Shown here piece by piece: positions 25,776 to 34,141 of a stretch of 64,000 nucleotides of DNA. Positions within the stretch are counted from its first letter, which is position 1. Each line of letters starts with the position of its first letter. A program made the position numbers and the translations under genes. The notes beneath the pieces are model-generated. The model had not been told where the DNA came from. It saw only the letters and a program-made list of their open reading frames with translations, and ran no database searches. The DNA is from Dickeya dianthicola NCPPB 453 (GTDB lineage Bacteria > Pseudomonadota > Gammaproteobacteria > Enterobacterales > Enterobacteriaceae), in assembly GCF_000365305.1 (NCBI RefSeq), contig NZ_CM001841.1, forward strand, positions 859,553 through 923,552, written 5' to 3'.

Positions 25776-27098
25776 TTACTTCAGTACCTGCGCAATCTTC
25801 TGATTGGCCTGCTGCAACGCCACCTGCGCCGGCATCTGATCCATCAGCGCCAGTTGCAGGTAGTCGCCGAGGATGCTTTCCACTTCCTGCCAGTTGCGGA
25901 TACGCGGGCGCGCTTTGCCCGCTTCCAGCGCCGCCAGTTGCGCCGGATACCACCGGTATTTCTGCACCACCTGCGCATCCTGATAGACGCTGCGGCGGGT
26001 CGGCGGCAGCCCCAGTTCCAGCGCCAGCGCTTTCTGGTTTTCCGCGCTGGTGAGGTAGCTCAGGAATTGCTGCGCCAGTTCGTTGTGCCGGCTGTTTTTG
26101 GCGACTGCCATCTGCCAGATGCCCAGCATCGGCGACGGACCGGCGTTCTGCCCCGGTGCCGGTTGCAGCGTCATTTTCCCGACCACGTTGGATTTGGCGG
26201 CGTCGTCCAACGTTGCGGCCCAAGCCGGCCACACTTCGATTGCCATCGCCGCTTTGCCCTGTTCCATCGCCTGGCGCACATCGGCGGCGTTGTACACTTC
26301 CACCCCGGTGGGGGCGAAGGCTTTCAGCGCCTTCAGGGTATTGAGCGCCTGTAATGCCTGCGGAGAATCCAGCGATGCTTTGCCGTTAGTTATCACGTTG
26401 CCGCCGTAGGCCCACAGCATCGGCATAAAGCCGGAAACAATCGGGTTGCCTTTCATGCCGCGGAACACCACGCCGGAGACGCCCGGCTCCTGCTGTTGCA
26501 GGGTTTTGGCATCGCTTAGCACCGCGTCCCAGTTGGCGGGCGCGTTGAGCTGGTGTTTGTCGAACAGATCCTGACGGTAGGCGAACATCGCCACGTTGCC
26601 GACCACCGGCAGGCTGTACGCCGGGCCGCTGTTTTCCGGCACGCGCGAGACGTTCAGCACCGCTGGAATGAAGTCGCTGCTTTGCAGGCTTTCCGACAGC
26701 GGTTGCAGCCAGCCGTTACCGGCGAATTCCGGGCTCCAGCTGTCGTCCATCAACATCAGGTCGTAGGCCGAGGCGTTTTCCCGCAGGGAAATCACCAGTT
26801 TTTCATACAGGTTGGCGTAAGGCAGCTTCAGCAGTTCGATCTGCTTGCCGGGGTGCTGTTGCTGAAAGCGGGCCAGCGTGCTGTCGAGCGCCTTGCCGTA
26901 AACGTCATCGCGCCCGGCGATCACCAGATCGGCGGCTTGCGACGCCATGCTGCACGCCAGACCGGCGGCGAGCAACAGGCGAGAAAGGGTTTTGGTGCTG
27001 TGCGGTGTTGTTGTCAGAATGGTATTGCTGCTTTTGTCAAACACGTTTCTTTTGTCAAACACGTTTCTTTTGCCAAACACGTTTCTTTTGCCAAACAT
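25776..27098 (-). CDS. ABC extracellular solute-binding protein (family 1) with repeat-encoded N-terminal extension
   Basis: A 440-residue periplasmic binding protein for a carbohydrate-like solute. The Sec signal core KTLSRLLLAAGLACSMASQA precedes the mature protein (ADLVIAGRDDVYGKALD). Before it lie about 37 extra residues, including four units of the type V-F-(G/D)-K-R-N encoded by 18-bp repeats, so the signal peptide's n-region is unusually long. The ATG at 27098 has AAGG at the right distance. Each unit also contains a GTG that could serve as an internal start. First gene of the importer operon. Confidence 0.88.
   Translation of the reverse strand: MFGKRNVFGKRNVFDKRNVFDKSSNTILTTTPHSTKTLSRLLLAAGLACSMASQAADLVIAGRDDVYGKALDSTLARFQQQHPGKQIELLKLPYANLYEKLVISLRENASAYDLMLMDDSWSPEFAGNGWLQPLSESLQSSDFIPAVLNVSRVPENSGPAYSLPVVGNVAMFAYRQDLFDKHQLNAPANWDAVLSDAKTLQQQEPGVSGVVFRGMKGNPIVSGFMPMLWAYGGNVITNGKASLDSPQALQALNTLKALKAFAPTGVEVYNAADVRQAMEQGKAAMAIEVWPAWAATLDDAAKSNVVGKMTLQPAPGQNAGPSPMLGIWQMAVAKNSRHNELAQQFLSYLTSAENQKALALELGLPPTRRSVYQDAQVVQKYRWYPAQLAALEAGKARPRIRNWQEVESILGDYLQLALMDQMPAQVALQQANQKIAQVLK
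27031..27098. repeat. 18-bp tandem repeat (3.8 copies) at the start of the binding-protein gene
   Basis: Units CTTTTGTCAAACACGTTT at 27031-27048 and 27049-27066, a one-base variant at 27067-27084 and a partial unit to 27098. They are in frame with the binding-protein start codon. Each unit contains AACACGTTT, resembling the core of the LacI-type operator just upstream. Confidence 0.93.
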
Positions 27099-27119
27099 AG
27101 TGAGCGCCTTTTATCAGCA

Positions 27120-27135
27120 GTGCATACGTTTGCAC
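27120..27135. promoter_or_regulatory. LacI-type operator upstream of the ABC operon
   Basis: GTGCATAC-GTTTGCAC is a 16-base palindrome with one mismatched pair and the central CG typical of LacI-family operators. It lies 22 bases upstream of the binding-protein start, where a bound repressor would block the operon. The cognate repressor is most likely the LacI protein at 21226-22212. Confidence 0.72.
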
Positions 27136-27242
27136 CGGCGCTATCTTTGGCGACGAGGATGACAAAAACATGAAAGCAGGATGAACAATCGAAGATCCAG
27201 CCACGGTGAGGGGAAGCCGACGACACGGCTCCCCTGACGAGG

Positions 27243-28436
27243 TCAGACTTTTTTTGGCAGGCGGGCGAAACTCACCATCAGCTGGATGCCGTTAATCAGC
27301 ACCAGCAGCGCGGTGACCAGAAACACCCAACGGTAGCCCAGCGAGGCGGAAACGGTAGAGCCGATCAGCGGCCCGACCACGTTGCCGAGATACATGCAAG
27401 ACTGGTTATAACCGAAAATACGCCCGGTCACCTGCTGGCTGCTGTATTTCACCAGCAGCGCCTGTACCGCCGGCATCAGCGCGCCGTCGGCGAAACCCAG
27501 CGCAAAACGCAGGATGCCAAGCTGGACCGAGCTTTGCACCGCCGACATCAGGAAAAGCAGCAACGCGCACAGGAACAGCGCCACGATCAGCACCCGCTGG
27601 GAGCCGATGCTGTCCCCCAGTCGGCCGAGGTGCGATGCAGACAACAGCGCGGACATCCCCGGCACGGCGGCGATAACGCCGCTGATAAACGCGATGTTAT
27701 CAATGTTGGGCGAGAGGTCGCGGATAAACAGCGTCAGAATTGGGCTGATGGAACCGTTCGCCATCTGAATCATCATGGTGGTGAAACACAGGCTGATAAT
27801 CAGCAGCGGATAAGGCAGCGAGGCGAACACCGCCCGGCCGCTGAGCTGCGCTTTTTTGCTGATGGTAACGGCGTTTTCACGAATGGCGAACAGCGTAATG
27901 AGAAAGCAGATAAACAGCATGGCGGAGGTGATGAAAAACACCATGCGCAGGCCGATGGTATCGGCCATGAAGCCGCCGAGCAGCGGGCCTATCAGCACTC
28001 CCGCCACCTGCCCGGTGGACAGCGTACCGAGCGCCCAACCGCTGCGGCTGCGCGGTACCTGCGAGGCAATCAGCGCCATAGCATTGGGAATGTAGCCGGA
28101 GGTCAGCCCCATCAGCGTGCGCAGAATAAACAGCTGCCAGACGTTGGTCGCCATGCCTTGTAGCGCCATGACCAGCGACATGCCGAGCGCGGCGCGCAGC
28201 AACATCAGCTTGCGCCCCTTGCGGTCGGCCAGGCTGCCCCACAACGGCGCGACAATCGCGGAAACCAGAAACGAGGAACTGAACACCAGTCCGGACCACA
28301 GATTGAGCGCGGTGTGATCGCTGACGCCCAGATGTTCGATGTAGAGCGGCAGGAACGGCAGTATCTGGCTCATGGCCATGCCGGTAAAAAAACATCCCAG
28401 CCAGGCAGAGAAAAGGTTGAGTTTCCAGGTTTCCAT
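27243..28436 (-). CDS. mdtG: MFS multidrug efflux transporter MdtG
   Basis: A 397-residue, 12-helix drug:H+ antiporter of the inner membrane closely matching Mdt[41 protein letters not shown] (loop 2-3 motif A) and [21 protein letters not shown]. coli MdtG gives resistance to fosfomycin and deoxycholate. It is monocistronic, downstream of and co-oriented with the ABC operon but separated from it by the operon's promoter region. Confidence 0.9.
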   Translation of the reverse strand: METWKLNLFSAWLGCFFTGMAMSQILPFLPLYIEHLGVSDHTALNLWSGLVFSSSFLVSAIVAPLWGSLADRKGRKLMLLRAALGMSLVMALQGMATNVWQLFILRTLMGLTSGYIPNAMALIASQVPRSRSGWALGTLSTGQVAGVLIGPLLGGFMADTIGLRMVFFITSAMLFICFLITLFAIRENAVTISKKAQLSGRAVFASLPYPLLIISLCFTTMMIQMANGSISPILTLFIRDLSPNIDNIAFISGVIAAVPGMSALLSASHLGRLGDSIGSQRVLIVALFLCALLLFLMSAVQSSVQLGILRFALGFADGALMPAVQALLVKYSSQQVTGRIFGYNQSCMYLGNVVGPLIGSTVSASLGYRWVFLVTALLVLINGIQLMVSFARLPKKV

Positions 28437-28680
28437 AGGGCAGGTTTACGTCGTCAGTGAAAGGCCGGGTCGCTCCCGCGCCAGTGCCGTGCTGAATTAC
28501 GCGACGCCGCTAGTATGGCCGTTTTTGTTTTAGCCGGGAAATAATTTTATAGATCAAAGAATAATCCAAACCCGGATAATGATGCGTTTTTGGTTGCAAA
28601 AAAGCGGTACTCAATGGAGGGAATAGATTGGCTACGTTACCGGGGGATATGGGAAAACTAAAATGTGATTCCGGTTTTTT

Positions 28681-28696
28681 TGTGATGGTCGTCACA
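28681..28696. promoter_or_regulatory. Perfect CRP binding palindrome
   Basis: TGTGA-TGGTCG-TCACA matches the CRP consensus at all ten core positions. It is centred about 50 bases upstream of the predicted start of the azuC-like transcript and about 250 bases upstream of mdtG. Confidence 0.82.
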
Positions 28697-28702
28697 AAAG
28701 TA

Positions 28703-28731
28703 TTGCGTCTGAAATCAACAAAACGTACAAT
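28703..28731 (+). promoter_or_regulatory. Sigma-70 promoter of the azuC-like unit
   Basis: TTGCGT (28703-28708), 17-base spacer, TACAAT (28726-28731). Predicted transcription start near 28738. Confidence 0.72.
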
Positions 28732-28772
28732 CTTTTACCAGAAAGTTCACAAATAAGTCGTTAACCAAGGTG

Positions 28773-28856
28773 ATGAACGTGCGTAAATTTCTGAGAAAAC
28801 TGCTGATCGCTTATGTCAATGCTTACAAAGACATCCCGCCGGGTGCCATGCATTAA
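28773..28856 (+). CDS. azuC: AzuC-like small membrane-associated protein (27 residues)
   Basis: A 27-codon frame beginning MNVRKFLRKLL and ending KDIPPGAMH. It aligns without gaps to E. coli AzuC as I remember it (MKLRKILKSMF at the start, FKDVPPGNMFR at the end): the RK pair, the Tyr near residue 14 and the K-D-x-P-P-G-x-M tail coincide. AzuC is the peptide made from the dual-function RNA AzuCR; it binds glycerol-3-phosphate dehydrogenase GlpD at the membrane, while the RNA base-pairs with mRNAs. Here too a short transcript of about 175 bases is implied by the promoter and terminator. AAGG is only two bases before the ATG; a GTG six bases on has ideal spacing. Confidence 0.68.
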   Translation: MNVRKFLRKLLIAYVNAYKDIPPGAMH

Positions 28857-28885
28857 TTGCCTAAGCAGATCAAGATAATAGTAAG

Positions 28886-28912
28886 AAGGCCGCTATGATA
28901 GCGGCCTTTTTT
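28886..28912 (+). terminator. Rho-independent terminator of the azuC-like unit
   Basis: A ten-pair stem AAGGCCGCTA / TAGCGGCCTT with loop TGA, running into TTTTTT. It ends a short transcript starting near 28738. Confidence 0.92.
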
Positions 28913-28973
28913 GCGTCTGGCGTTTTTACGCCGCCAGGTTTATTGCGTGGCGAGGTGTTCCGTCGTCATACGT

Positions 28974-30059
28974 TCAGCGGCGTACAGCCTGCGCAATGGC
29001 TTCGCCCAGCGCGGTTGTATTACCGCTGCCGCCGAGGTCCCGCGTCAGCGGCGCATTTCCCGGTCCTTGTTCCAGCACCCGTTCAATGGCGCTTAGCACC
29101 GCCGCGCCGGCGTCGTCATGACCCAGGTGTTCCAGCATCATCGCCCCGCACCAGATTTGGCCGATCGGGTTGGCGATGCCTTTGCCGGCGATATCCGGCG
29201 CTGAGCCGTGTACCGGTTCGAACAGGCTGGGGAAGGTGCGGTCTGGGTTGATGTTGGCCGACGGCGCGATGCCGATGGTGCCGGTGCAGGCCGGGCCGAG
29301 GTCGGACAGAATATCGCCGAACAGGTTGCTGGCGACCACCACGTCAAACCAGTCTGGGTGCAGCACGAAGTTGGCGGTGAGAATATCGATATGATATTTG
29401 TCCACCTTCACGTCCGGGTAGTGAGCGCTCATTTCGGCGACGCGGCTGTCCCAGTACGGCATGGTGATGGCGATGCCGTTGGATTTGGTGGCTGACGTCA
29501 GATGCTTTTTCGGGCGTTTCATCGCCAGCTCGTAGGCGAATTTAAGGATGCGATCGACGCCGATGCGGGTCATCACCGTTTCCTGAATCACCACTTCGCG
29601 CTCGGTGCCGGCGAACATCGTGCCGCCGACGCTGGAATACTCGCCTTCGGTGTTTTCGCGCACGATGTAGAAATCGATATCACCGGGTTGACGCTCGGCC
29701 AGCGGCGCTTTCACGCCTGGCATCAGGCGGCAGGGGCGCAGGTTGACGTACTGGTCGAATTCACGGCGGAACAGCAGCAGCGATTGCCACAGCGACACGT
29801 GATCCGGCACCACCTCCGGCCAGCCCACCGCGCCGAAGTAGATGGCATCGAAGCCCTTGAGCTGCGCGAACCAGTTGTCCGGCATCATCTTGCCGTGCCG
29901 GAGGTAGTAATCGGCGCTGGCGAAATCAAACCATTCCCACTCCAGATGGATATCAAACAGTTCGGCGGCACGGGTGAGCACTCGTACCCCTTCCGGCATC
30001 ACTTCCTTGCCGATGCCGTCGCCGGGGATGACGGCGATACGGTAACGCGGTTGAGACAT
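28974..30059 (-). CDS. dmlA: D-malate / tartrate dehydrogenase (decarboxylating)
   Basis: A 361-residue NAD-dependent beta-hydroxyacid oxidative decarboxylase of the isopropylmalate dehydrogenase family. Start MSQPRYRIAVIPGDGIGKEV; substrate block YVNLRPCRLMPGVKAPL; FYIVRENTEGEYSSVGG; metal-binding Asp in NLFGDILSDLGPA; C-terminal VHGSAPDIAGKGIANP. DmlA converts D-malate to pyruvate and CO2, and related TtuC enzymes act on tartrate. It is divergent from a LysR gene, the same arrangement as dmlA-dmlR in E. coli. Confidence 0.88.
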   Translation of the reverse strand: MSQPRYRIAVIPGDGIGKEVMPEGVRVLTRAAELFDIHLEWEWFDFASADYYLRHGKMMPDNWFAQLKGFDAIYFGAVGWPEVVPDHVSLWQSLLLFRREFDQYVNLRPCRLMPGVKAPLAERQPGDIDFYIVRENTEGEYSSVGGTMFAGTEREVVIQETVMTRIGVDRILKFAYELAMKRPKKHLTSATKSNGIAITMPYWDSRVAEMSAHYPDVKVDKYHIDILTANFVLHPDWFDVVVASNLFGDILSDLGPACTGTIGIAPSANINPDRTFPSLFEPVHGSAPDIAGKGIANPIGQIWCGAMMLEHLGHDDAGAAVLSAIERVLEQGPGNAPLTRDLGGSGNTTALGEAIAQAVRR

Positions 30060-30180
30060 GGCAACTCCTGAACGGTTTTTCTGATCGATTGCACTTGGGT
30101 AACAGAGAGTGTATTTACTCTGTTCGATGTAAACAATTTCGCTTCTGGTAAAGGCATTGTTGAATAAAAGAGAAGAATGA

Positions 30181-31137
30181 ATGAGTGCAATCGACGATTT
30201 GCTGTTCTTCAGCCGTATTGCGGCGCTCGGCAGCCTGACGGCGGTGGCGCGTGAAAGCGGGCTGTCGCTGCCGGCCGTCAGCAAGCGGCTGACGCAACTG
30301 GAGCAGCGGCTGGGGGTACAACTGATCAGGCGTACCACCCGGCGGCTGGATTTGACGCCGGAAGGGCAGTTGTACGCCGACGGCGCGTTGCCGATTCTGC
30401 ATGAAATCGAGGGGCTGGAAAGCCAGGTACGCCGCAACCAGCTCACGCTGCGCGGACGGCTGACCGTCAACGCGTCGTTCGGTTTCGGCCGCCGCCATAT
30501 TGCGCCGCTGATTTCCGCCTTCGCCCGCCGGCACGGCGAGCTGGAAGTGCAATTGCAGCTTACCAGCCAGCCGCTCAACATGCTGGACGCCGGCGTGGAT
30601 ATCGATATTCGCTTCGGCGCGCCGCCGGACTCCCGGCTGGTGGCGCATCGGTTGATGGAAAACCCGCGCGTGCTGTGCGCCGCGCCGGCGTATCTGGCGC
30701 GCTGCGGCACACCGCAGACGGTGGCGGATCTGGCCGGGCACAACTGTCTGGTGCTGCGCCAGTACGAGAGCGATTACGGTTTATGGCGTTTTTACCGCGA
30801 CGGCCGCGAGTTTACCCATCGCGCTTTCGGCAACCTTTCCGCCAACGACGGCGAGGTGATCATGCGTTACGCGCTGGACGGACACGGCATTATCCTGCGT
30901 TCGCTGTGGGATGTGCGCCCCTGGCTGGTTGGCGGCGAGCTGGTGGCGCTGTTGCCGGGTTACATCATGCCGGAGGCGGACATTTATGCGGTCTATCAGC
31001 AGCGTCGGCATGTGCCGGCGCGCATTTCCGCGTTTATCGCCTGGCTGAAACGGCAACTGCCGCAAGGGGAGGAACACCGACAGCGCCTCCCCGGCGGGGA
31101 GGCGAAGAACATTACTGACGCACCAGACGGCCGGTAG
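30181..31137 (+). CDS. dmlR: LysR-family regulator, DmlR-like
   Basis: A 318-residue LysR regulator of the CrgA/DmlR branch: [20 protein letters not shown], then [20 protein letters not shown] and [15 protein letters not shown]. In E. coli DmlR activates the divergent dmlA during growth on D-malate; the same role is likely here across the 121-base gap. Its last eight codons overlap, on the opposite strand, the last codons of queF (31112-31137). Confidence 0.82.
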   Translation: MSAIDDLLFFSRIAALGSLTAVARESGLSLPAVSKRLTQLEQRLGVQLIRRTTRRLDLTPEGQLYADGALPILHEIEGLESQVRRNQLTLRGRLTVNASFGFGRRHIAPLISAFARRHGELEVQLQLTSQPLNMLDAGVDIDIRFGAPPDSRLVAHRLMENPRVLCAAPAYLARCGTPQTVADLAGHNCLVLRQYESDYGLWRFYRDGREFTHRAFGNLSANDGEVIMRYALDGHGIILRSLWDVRPWLVGGELVALLPGYIMPEADIYAVYQQRRHVPARISAFIAWLKRQLPQGEEHRQRLPGGEAKNITDAPDGR

Positions 31138-31954
31138 CGGCTTGGGTTTCGAAATCGCTGCGGAACGGGTTGATGTCCAGACCGCCGCGACGGGTATAGC
31201 GGGCGAACACGGTCAGTTTCTCCGGCCGGCAGTAGCGTTTGAGGTCATTAAAGATGCGCTCGACGCACTGTTCGTGGAATTCGTTGTGCTGGCGGAACGA
31301 GATCAGGTAACGCAGCAGCGCTTCCCGGTCGATTTGCCGGCCTTCGTACTTGATCACCACGCTGCCCCAGTCCGGCTGGTAGGTGACCAGACAGTTGGAC
31401 TTCAGCAGATTGGAGCACAGGGTTTCGGCCACCACAGGCGCGTTGTCGCGCACCGCGTGCTGTAGATAATCCGGGTTGAAGCCGTAATCGTTCACTTCGA
31501 TGTCCAGCTCGTCAATGTTGATGCCGGGCAGGGTATCGATCTGCGCCGGATAGCCGGTCAGGCCCGGATACAGCGTGACCTTGACGTCGCCGTTGGCGGC
31601 GGCGGACAGATCCTTGATCAGGGTGGCGTGTACTTCGCCGATGTCGCGAAAGCGGGTCTGGTTGAAGCTGTTAAGGTATAGCTTGAACGATTTGGACTCG
31701 ATCAGGTTTTCCGAACTGGCCGGGATAATAAATTCGGCGATGCCCACCAGCGGTTTTCCCTTGTGGTTGAGCCACGACAGCTCGAAAGCGGTCCACAGAT
31801 CGTAGCCGTCAAACGGCAGGTCTGGCCCGGTCAGGCCGACCAGATCACGCCCGCGGGCGCGCGGCAGCGCTTCCAGCAGCGCCGGGTCGTATTTGTCCGG
31901 GTAGCTGGAGCGCACCCCCAGATGGGTAATGCTATCGTTTTCTGTAATATGCAT
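31112..31954 (-). CDS. queF: NADPH-dependent 7-cyano-7-deazaguanine reductase (type II QueF)
   Basis: A 280-residue tunnelling-fold enzyme that reduces preQ0 nitrile to preQ1 amine in queuosine biosynthesis. Diagnostic features are the QueF motif [16 protein letters not shown] (83-98 region) and the catalytic Cys188 in [18 protein letters not shown]. It starts five bases past the stop of the VUT transporter gene and is therefore the last gene of a three-gene operon. Its 3' end overlaps the convergent LysR gene by 26 bases. Confidence 0.95.
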   Translation of the reverse strand: MHITENDSITHLGVRSSYPDKYDPALLEALPRARGRDLVGLTGPDLPFDGYDLWTAFELSWLNHKGKPLVGIAEFIIPASSENLIESKSFKLYLNSFNQTRFRDIGEVHATLIKDLSAAANGDVKVTLYPGLTGYPAQIDTLPGINIDELDIEVNDYGFNPDYLQHAVRDNAPVVAETLCSNLLKSNCLVTYQPDWGSVVIKYEGRQIDREALLRYLISFRQHNEFHEQCVERIFNDLKRYCRPEKLTVFARYTRRGGLDINPFRSDFETQAATGRLVRQ

Positions 31955-31959
31955 ATCGC

Positions 31960-32835
31960 TCAGTTCCTTGCTAGTACGGGTATGGCATGAATGTATTTTC
32001 TGAACAGCCTGCGGGTACCGTAAATGGGGCCGACGCCCAACACCGCATAGACCACTTTGATCAGAAATTGCGACAGGATCATGGTGCGGATCATGTCAAA
32101 ACTCAGCACATTATAAAACGCGATGGTGCAGAAAATCACACTGTCGACGGCGGAAGCGGTGACCGTGCTGGTGATCACGCGGATAAACAGGTAGCGGGAC
32201 TTGGTCAGAATCTTGATTTTGTGCAGCACCCAGGCATTGATGTTTTCGGAGATCAGGTAAGCCACCGATGAGGCCACCAGCACCGCCATCATGCTTTCGA
32301 TGATACCGCTGTAGGTCTTGCCGTATTCCCATTCCGGCAGGCCGGGGATCAGGCTGGTGACCCACAGCCCGAGCACAAACGCCAGATGGAAGAAAAAAGC
32401 GATCATGATGGTGCGGCGCGCCAGCCGCAGCCCATAAAATTCATTCAGGATATCCACCAGAATAAAAGTCAGCGGGTAGACGAAAACGGCGGGCGGCACG
32501 ACCATATTCAGGGCCGGAATAAATATCGGTTTGACGCCGCTGACGGTGGAAAAAATATAGATGACGCAAAGCGCGGCGGTAATGATGAGGTACGCCAGCC
32601 AGGATCGTTCGTTTCTGTCGCTGATGTCGTAGGCGGTGGTGATGTCTTTGCCGGCATAGAGTTTTTTGTACAGGGCATTGAGTTCGTGCCGGCTCAGATC
32701 ATCGGAAATTTCGCTGTCGACCAGTTCCTTGAGATCCATGTGGATCATCTTGCCGGTCGATAATACCATGATATTGGCGGATAACTCGCCGCTGTGGTTG
32801 AACCCCAGCAGCTTGAATTTCTTGTTTGCATCCAT
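31960..32835 (-). CDS. VUT/YhhQ-family putative queuosine-precursor transporter with N-terminal soluble domain
   Basis: A 291-residue protein. The C-terminal two thirds (from about residue 78, [20 protein letters not shown]) is a six-helix VUT (YhhQ, COG1738) membrane domain; YhhQ imports preQ0/preQ1. Conserved polar stretches [17 protein letters not shown] and the Asp in [12 protein letters not shown] fit the family. Unlike plain YhhQ, it has a soluble N-terminal segment of about 75 residues ([20 protein letters not shown]). Its ATG abuts the stop codon of the XRE regulator and queF follows at once, which supports a queuosine-precursor role. Confidence 0.83.
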   Translation of the reverse strand: MDANKKFKLLGFNHSGELSANIMVLSTGKMIHMDLKELVDSEISDDLSRHELNALYKKLYAGKDITTAYDISDRNERSWLAYLIITAALCVIYIFSTVSGVKPIFIPALNMVVPPAVFVYPLTFILVDILNEFYGLRLARRTIMIAFFFHLAFVLGLWVTSLIPGLPEWEYGKTYSGIIESMMAVLVASSVAYLISENINAWVLHKIKILTKSRYLFIRVITSTVTASAVDSVIFCTIAFYNVLSFDMIRTMILSQFLIKVVYAVLGVGPIYGTRRLFRKYIHAIPVLARN

Positions 32836-33450
32836 TTATATCCTTTCCTCTATGATATATCCCAGCAGGACCGCGTCCTCGGGGCGTTTTCTGTCCGTCA
32901 TGCTCGACGAATCCGGGACGTCGACAAAAAATCCCGTGGCAGGAGAGTGACAGAGTATCGGCGTATCCGGCATCAGCGCAGGCGGCCGTCGGATGATGAG
33001 CAGCGCGCCGGGGGAGAAGGCGTTGCCAATCGGCGACTCGATCTGCATCGCCACCATATTGGCTTCTTCGCCGAAGAAATAGGTCAACGGATATTGAACC
33101 GCTAACTGACCAATCTTGTGCTGCCGCGTCAACAACAGTTGCGACTGCGGAATGATGGGAATCGCCGCCGGGTTTTTGTTACCGTCAAAAGAGACGGTAT
33201 TGTTCAGCCGCTCGACCTTTTCCAGATCGTAATCTTCGATTTCTTCACAGGACACACCGAAGAAATCGGAAATGCGATTGATGGTGGATTGCTGAACCTT
33301 GTTTACCCTACCTTCAAGAATTTTGTAGATAGTGGTACGCGTTACCCCGGTACGATTGGAAAACGAGGCTTTGGTTTCGCCTCGGGTACGCATTAGATAT
33401 TCAATATTTTTAATGATATTAGTTTTGCGCTGAGCATTCGTTGTTTTCAT
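32836..33450 (-). CDS. XRE-family regulator with C-terminal effector-like domain
   Basis: A 204-residue regulator. The N-terminal Cro/CI helix-turn-helix (ASFSNRTGVTRTTIYKILEG) is followed from about residue 95 by a domain resembling the peptidase-S24 fold of LexA/CI-type proteins (MVAMQIESPIGNAFSPGALL); I see no clear Ser-Lys catalytic dyad. I start at ATG 33450, spaced seven bases from AAGGG, rather than two codons upstream. First gene of the operon with the VUT transporter and queF, so it may regulate preQ0/preQ1 uptake. Confidence 0.8.
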   Translation of the reverse strand: MKTTNAQRKTNIIKNIEYLMRTRGETKASFSNRTGVTRTTIYKILEGRVNKVQQSTINRISDFFGVSCEEIEDYDLEKVERLNNTVSFDGNKNPAAIPIIPQSQLLLTRQHKIGQLAVQYPLTYFFGEEANMVAMQIESPIGNAFSPGALLIIRRPPALMPDTPILCHSPATGFFVDVPDSSSMTDRKRPEDAVLLGYIIEERI

Positions 33451-34141
33451 GGTCATCCCTTCTCAGGTCAGTTCTCAGACTGGTTCATCTTACGATAAAG
33501 CCTTACGTTCACCTATCCCGTCGGAAAGAAAAAAATCAGCAACCACGGCGCGTAGCAGGCATTTATGACGGGAAAAACAGGCGAGCGAGCATGAACTTAT
33601 TCAATTAATTGGCAGTTGTTGTGATGACGCCATGAAAAACAGACACTAAAGATCATAATATGTACATTAATCTGTTGACTTGACTGTTTTTATTGCTATA
33701 AAGTTTAGATAAATTAATTAATCTGTGTGATACAGATCAATTACTATAAGTATAAGATATAGTTAATAAACTAATTGGTTGTGCCTGACGTCGCCGACGC
33801 AGGCTGCCATCTATCCGACACCAGGGAACCCAGAACGGACGCTTAGCTGAGAGGTGAGACAATAAGGGAGCGTTAGTATCGATTATCTACGCCGACGACG
33901 CTGCGCTTTGACGCAGCGTTGGCGTTTCTGGGGCTATTTGCCGCCTGCCAAAGCAATCCAATCACACTTCCGGTCATACAACTGCCGGTCACGTCGCTGG
34001 CTTGATCCGACCGCCGCCCGCCATTGGTATGAATATCGCTATTTATAAACATCGCTATTTATGAGCATCGTTATAAAGAAAGACCGAGTGTTCCGCGCCG
34101 ACCTGATGCCGGCGCGGGACGAGGCGTGATTCGCGTGGGCG
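33451..34141. other. Gene-free interval between the XRE regulator and rhiE
   Basis: About 690 bases. The left part (to about 33780) is AT-rich promoter DNA of the XRE operon and contains TGTGA-TACAGA-TCAAT (33726-33741), eight of ten matches to CRP. The right part has hairpins at about 33898-33921 (ACGCTGCG / CGCAGCGT) and 34093-34117 (CCGCGCCG / CGGCGCGG), and a short direct repeat of ATCGCTATTTAT at 34033-34060. No coding frame is convincing. Confidence 0.55.

Noticed and set aside
28510..28695. A 61-codon minus-strand frame upstream of mdtG
   Set aside because: It overlaps the CRP palindrome and reads as AT-rich promoter DNA.
33451..34141. A preQ1 riboswitch upstream of the XRE-VUT-queF operon
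   Set aside because: I could not find the compact preQ1 aptamer pattern in the leader by eye. A covariance search would decide.
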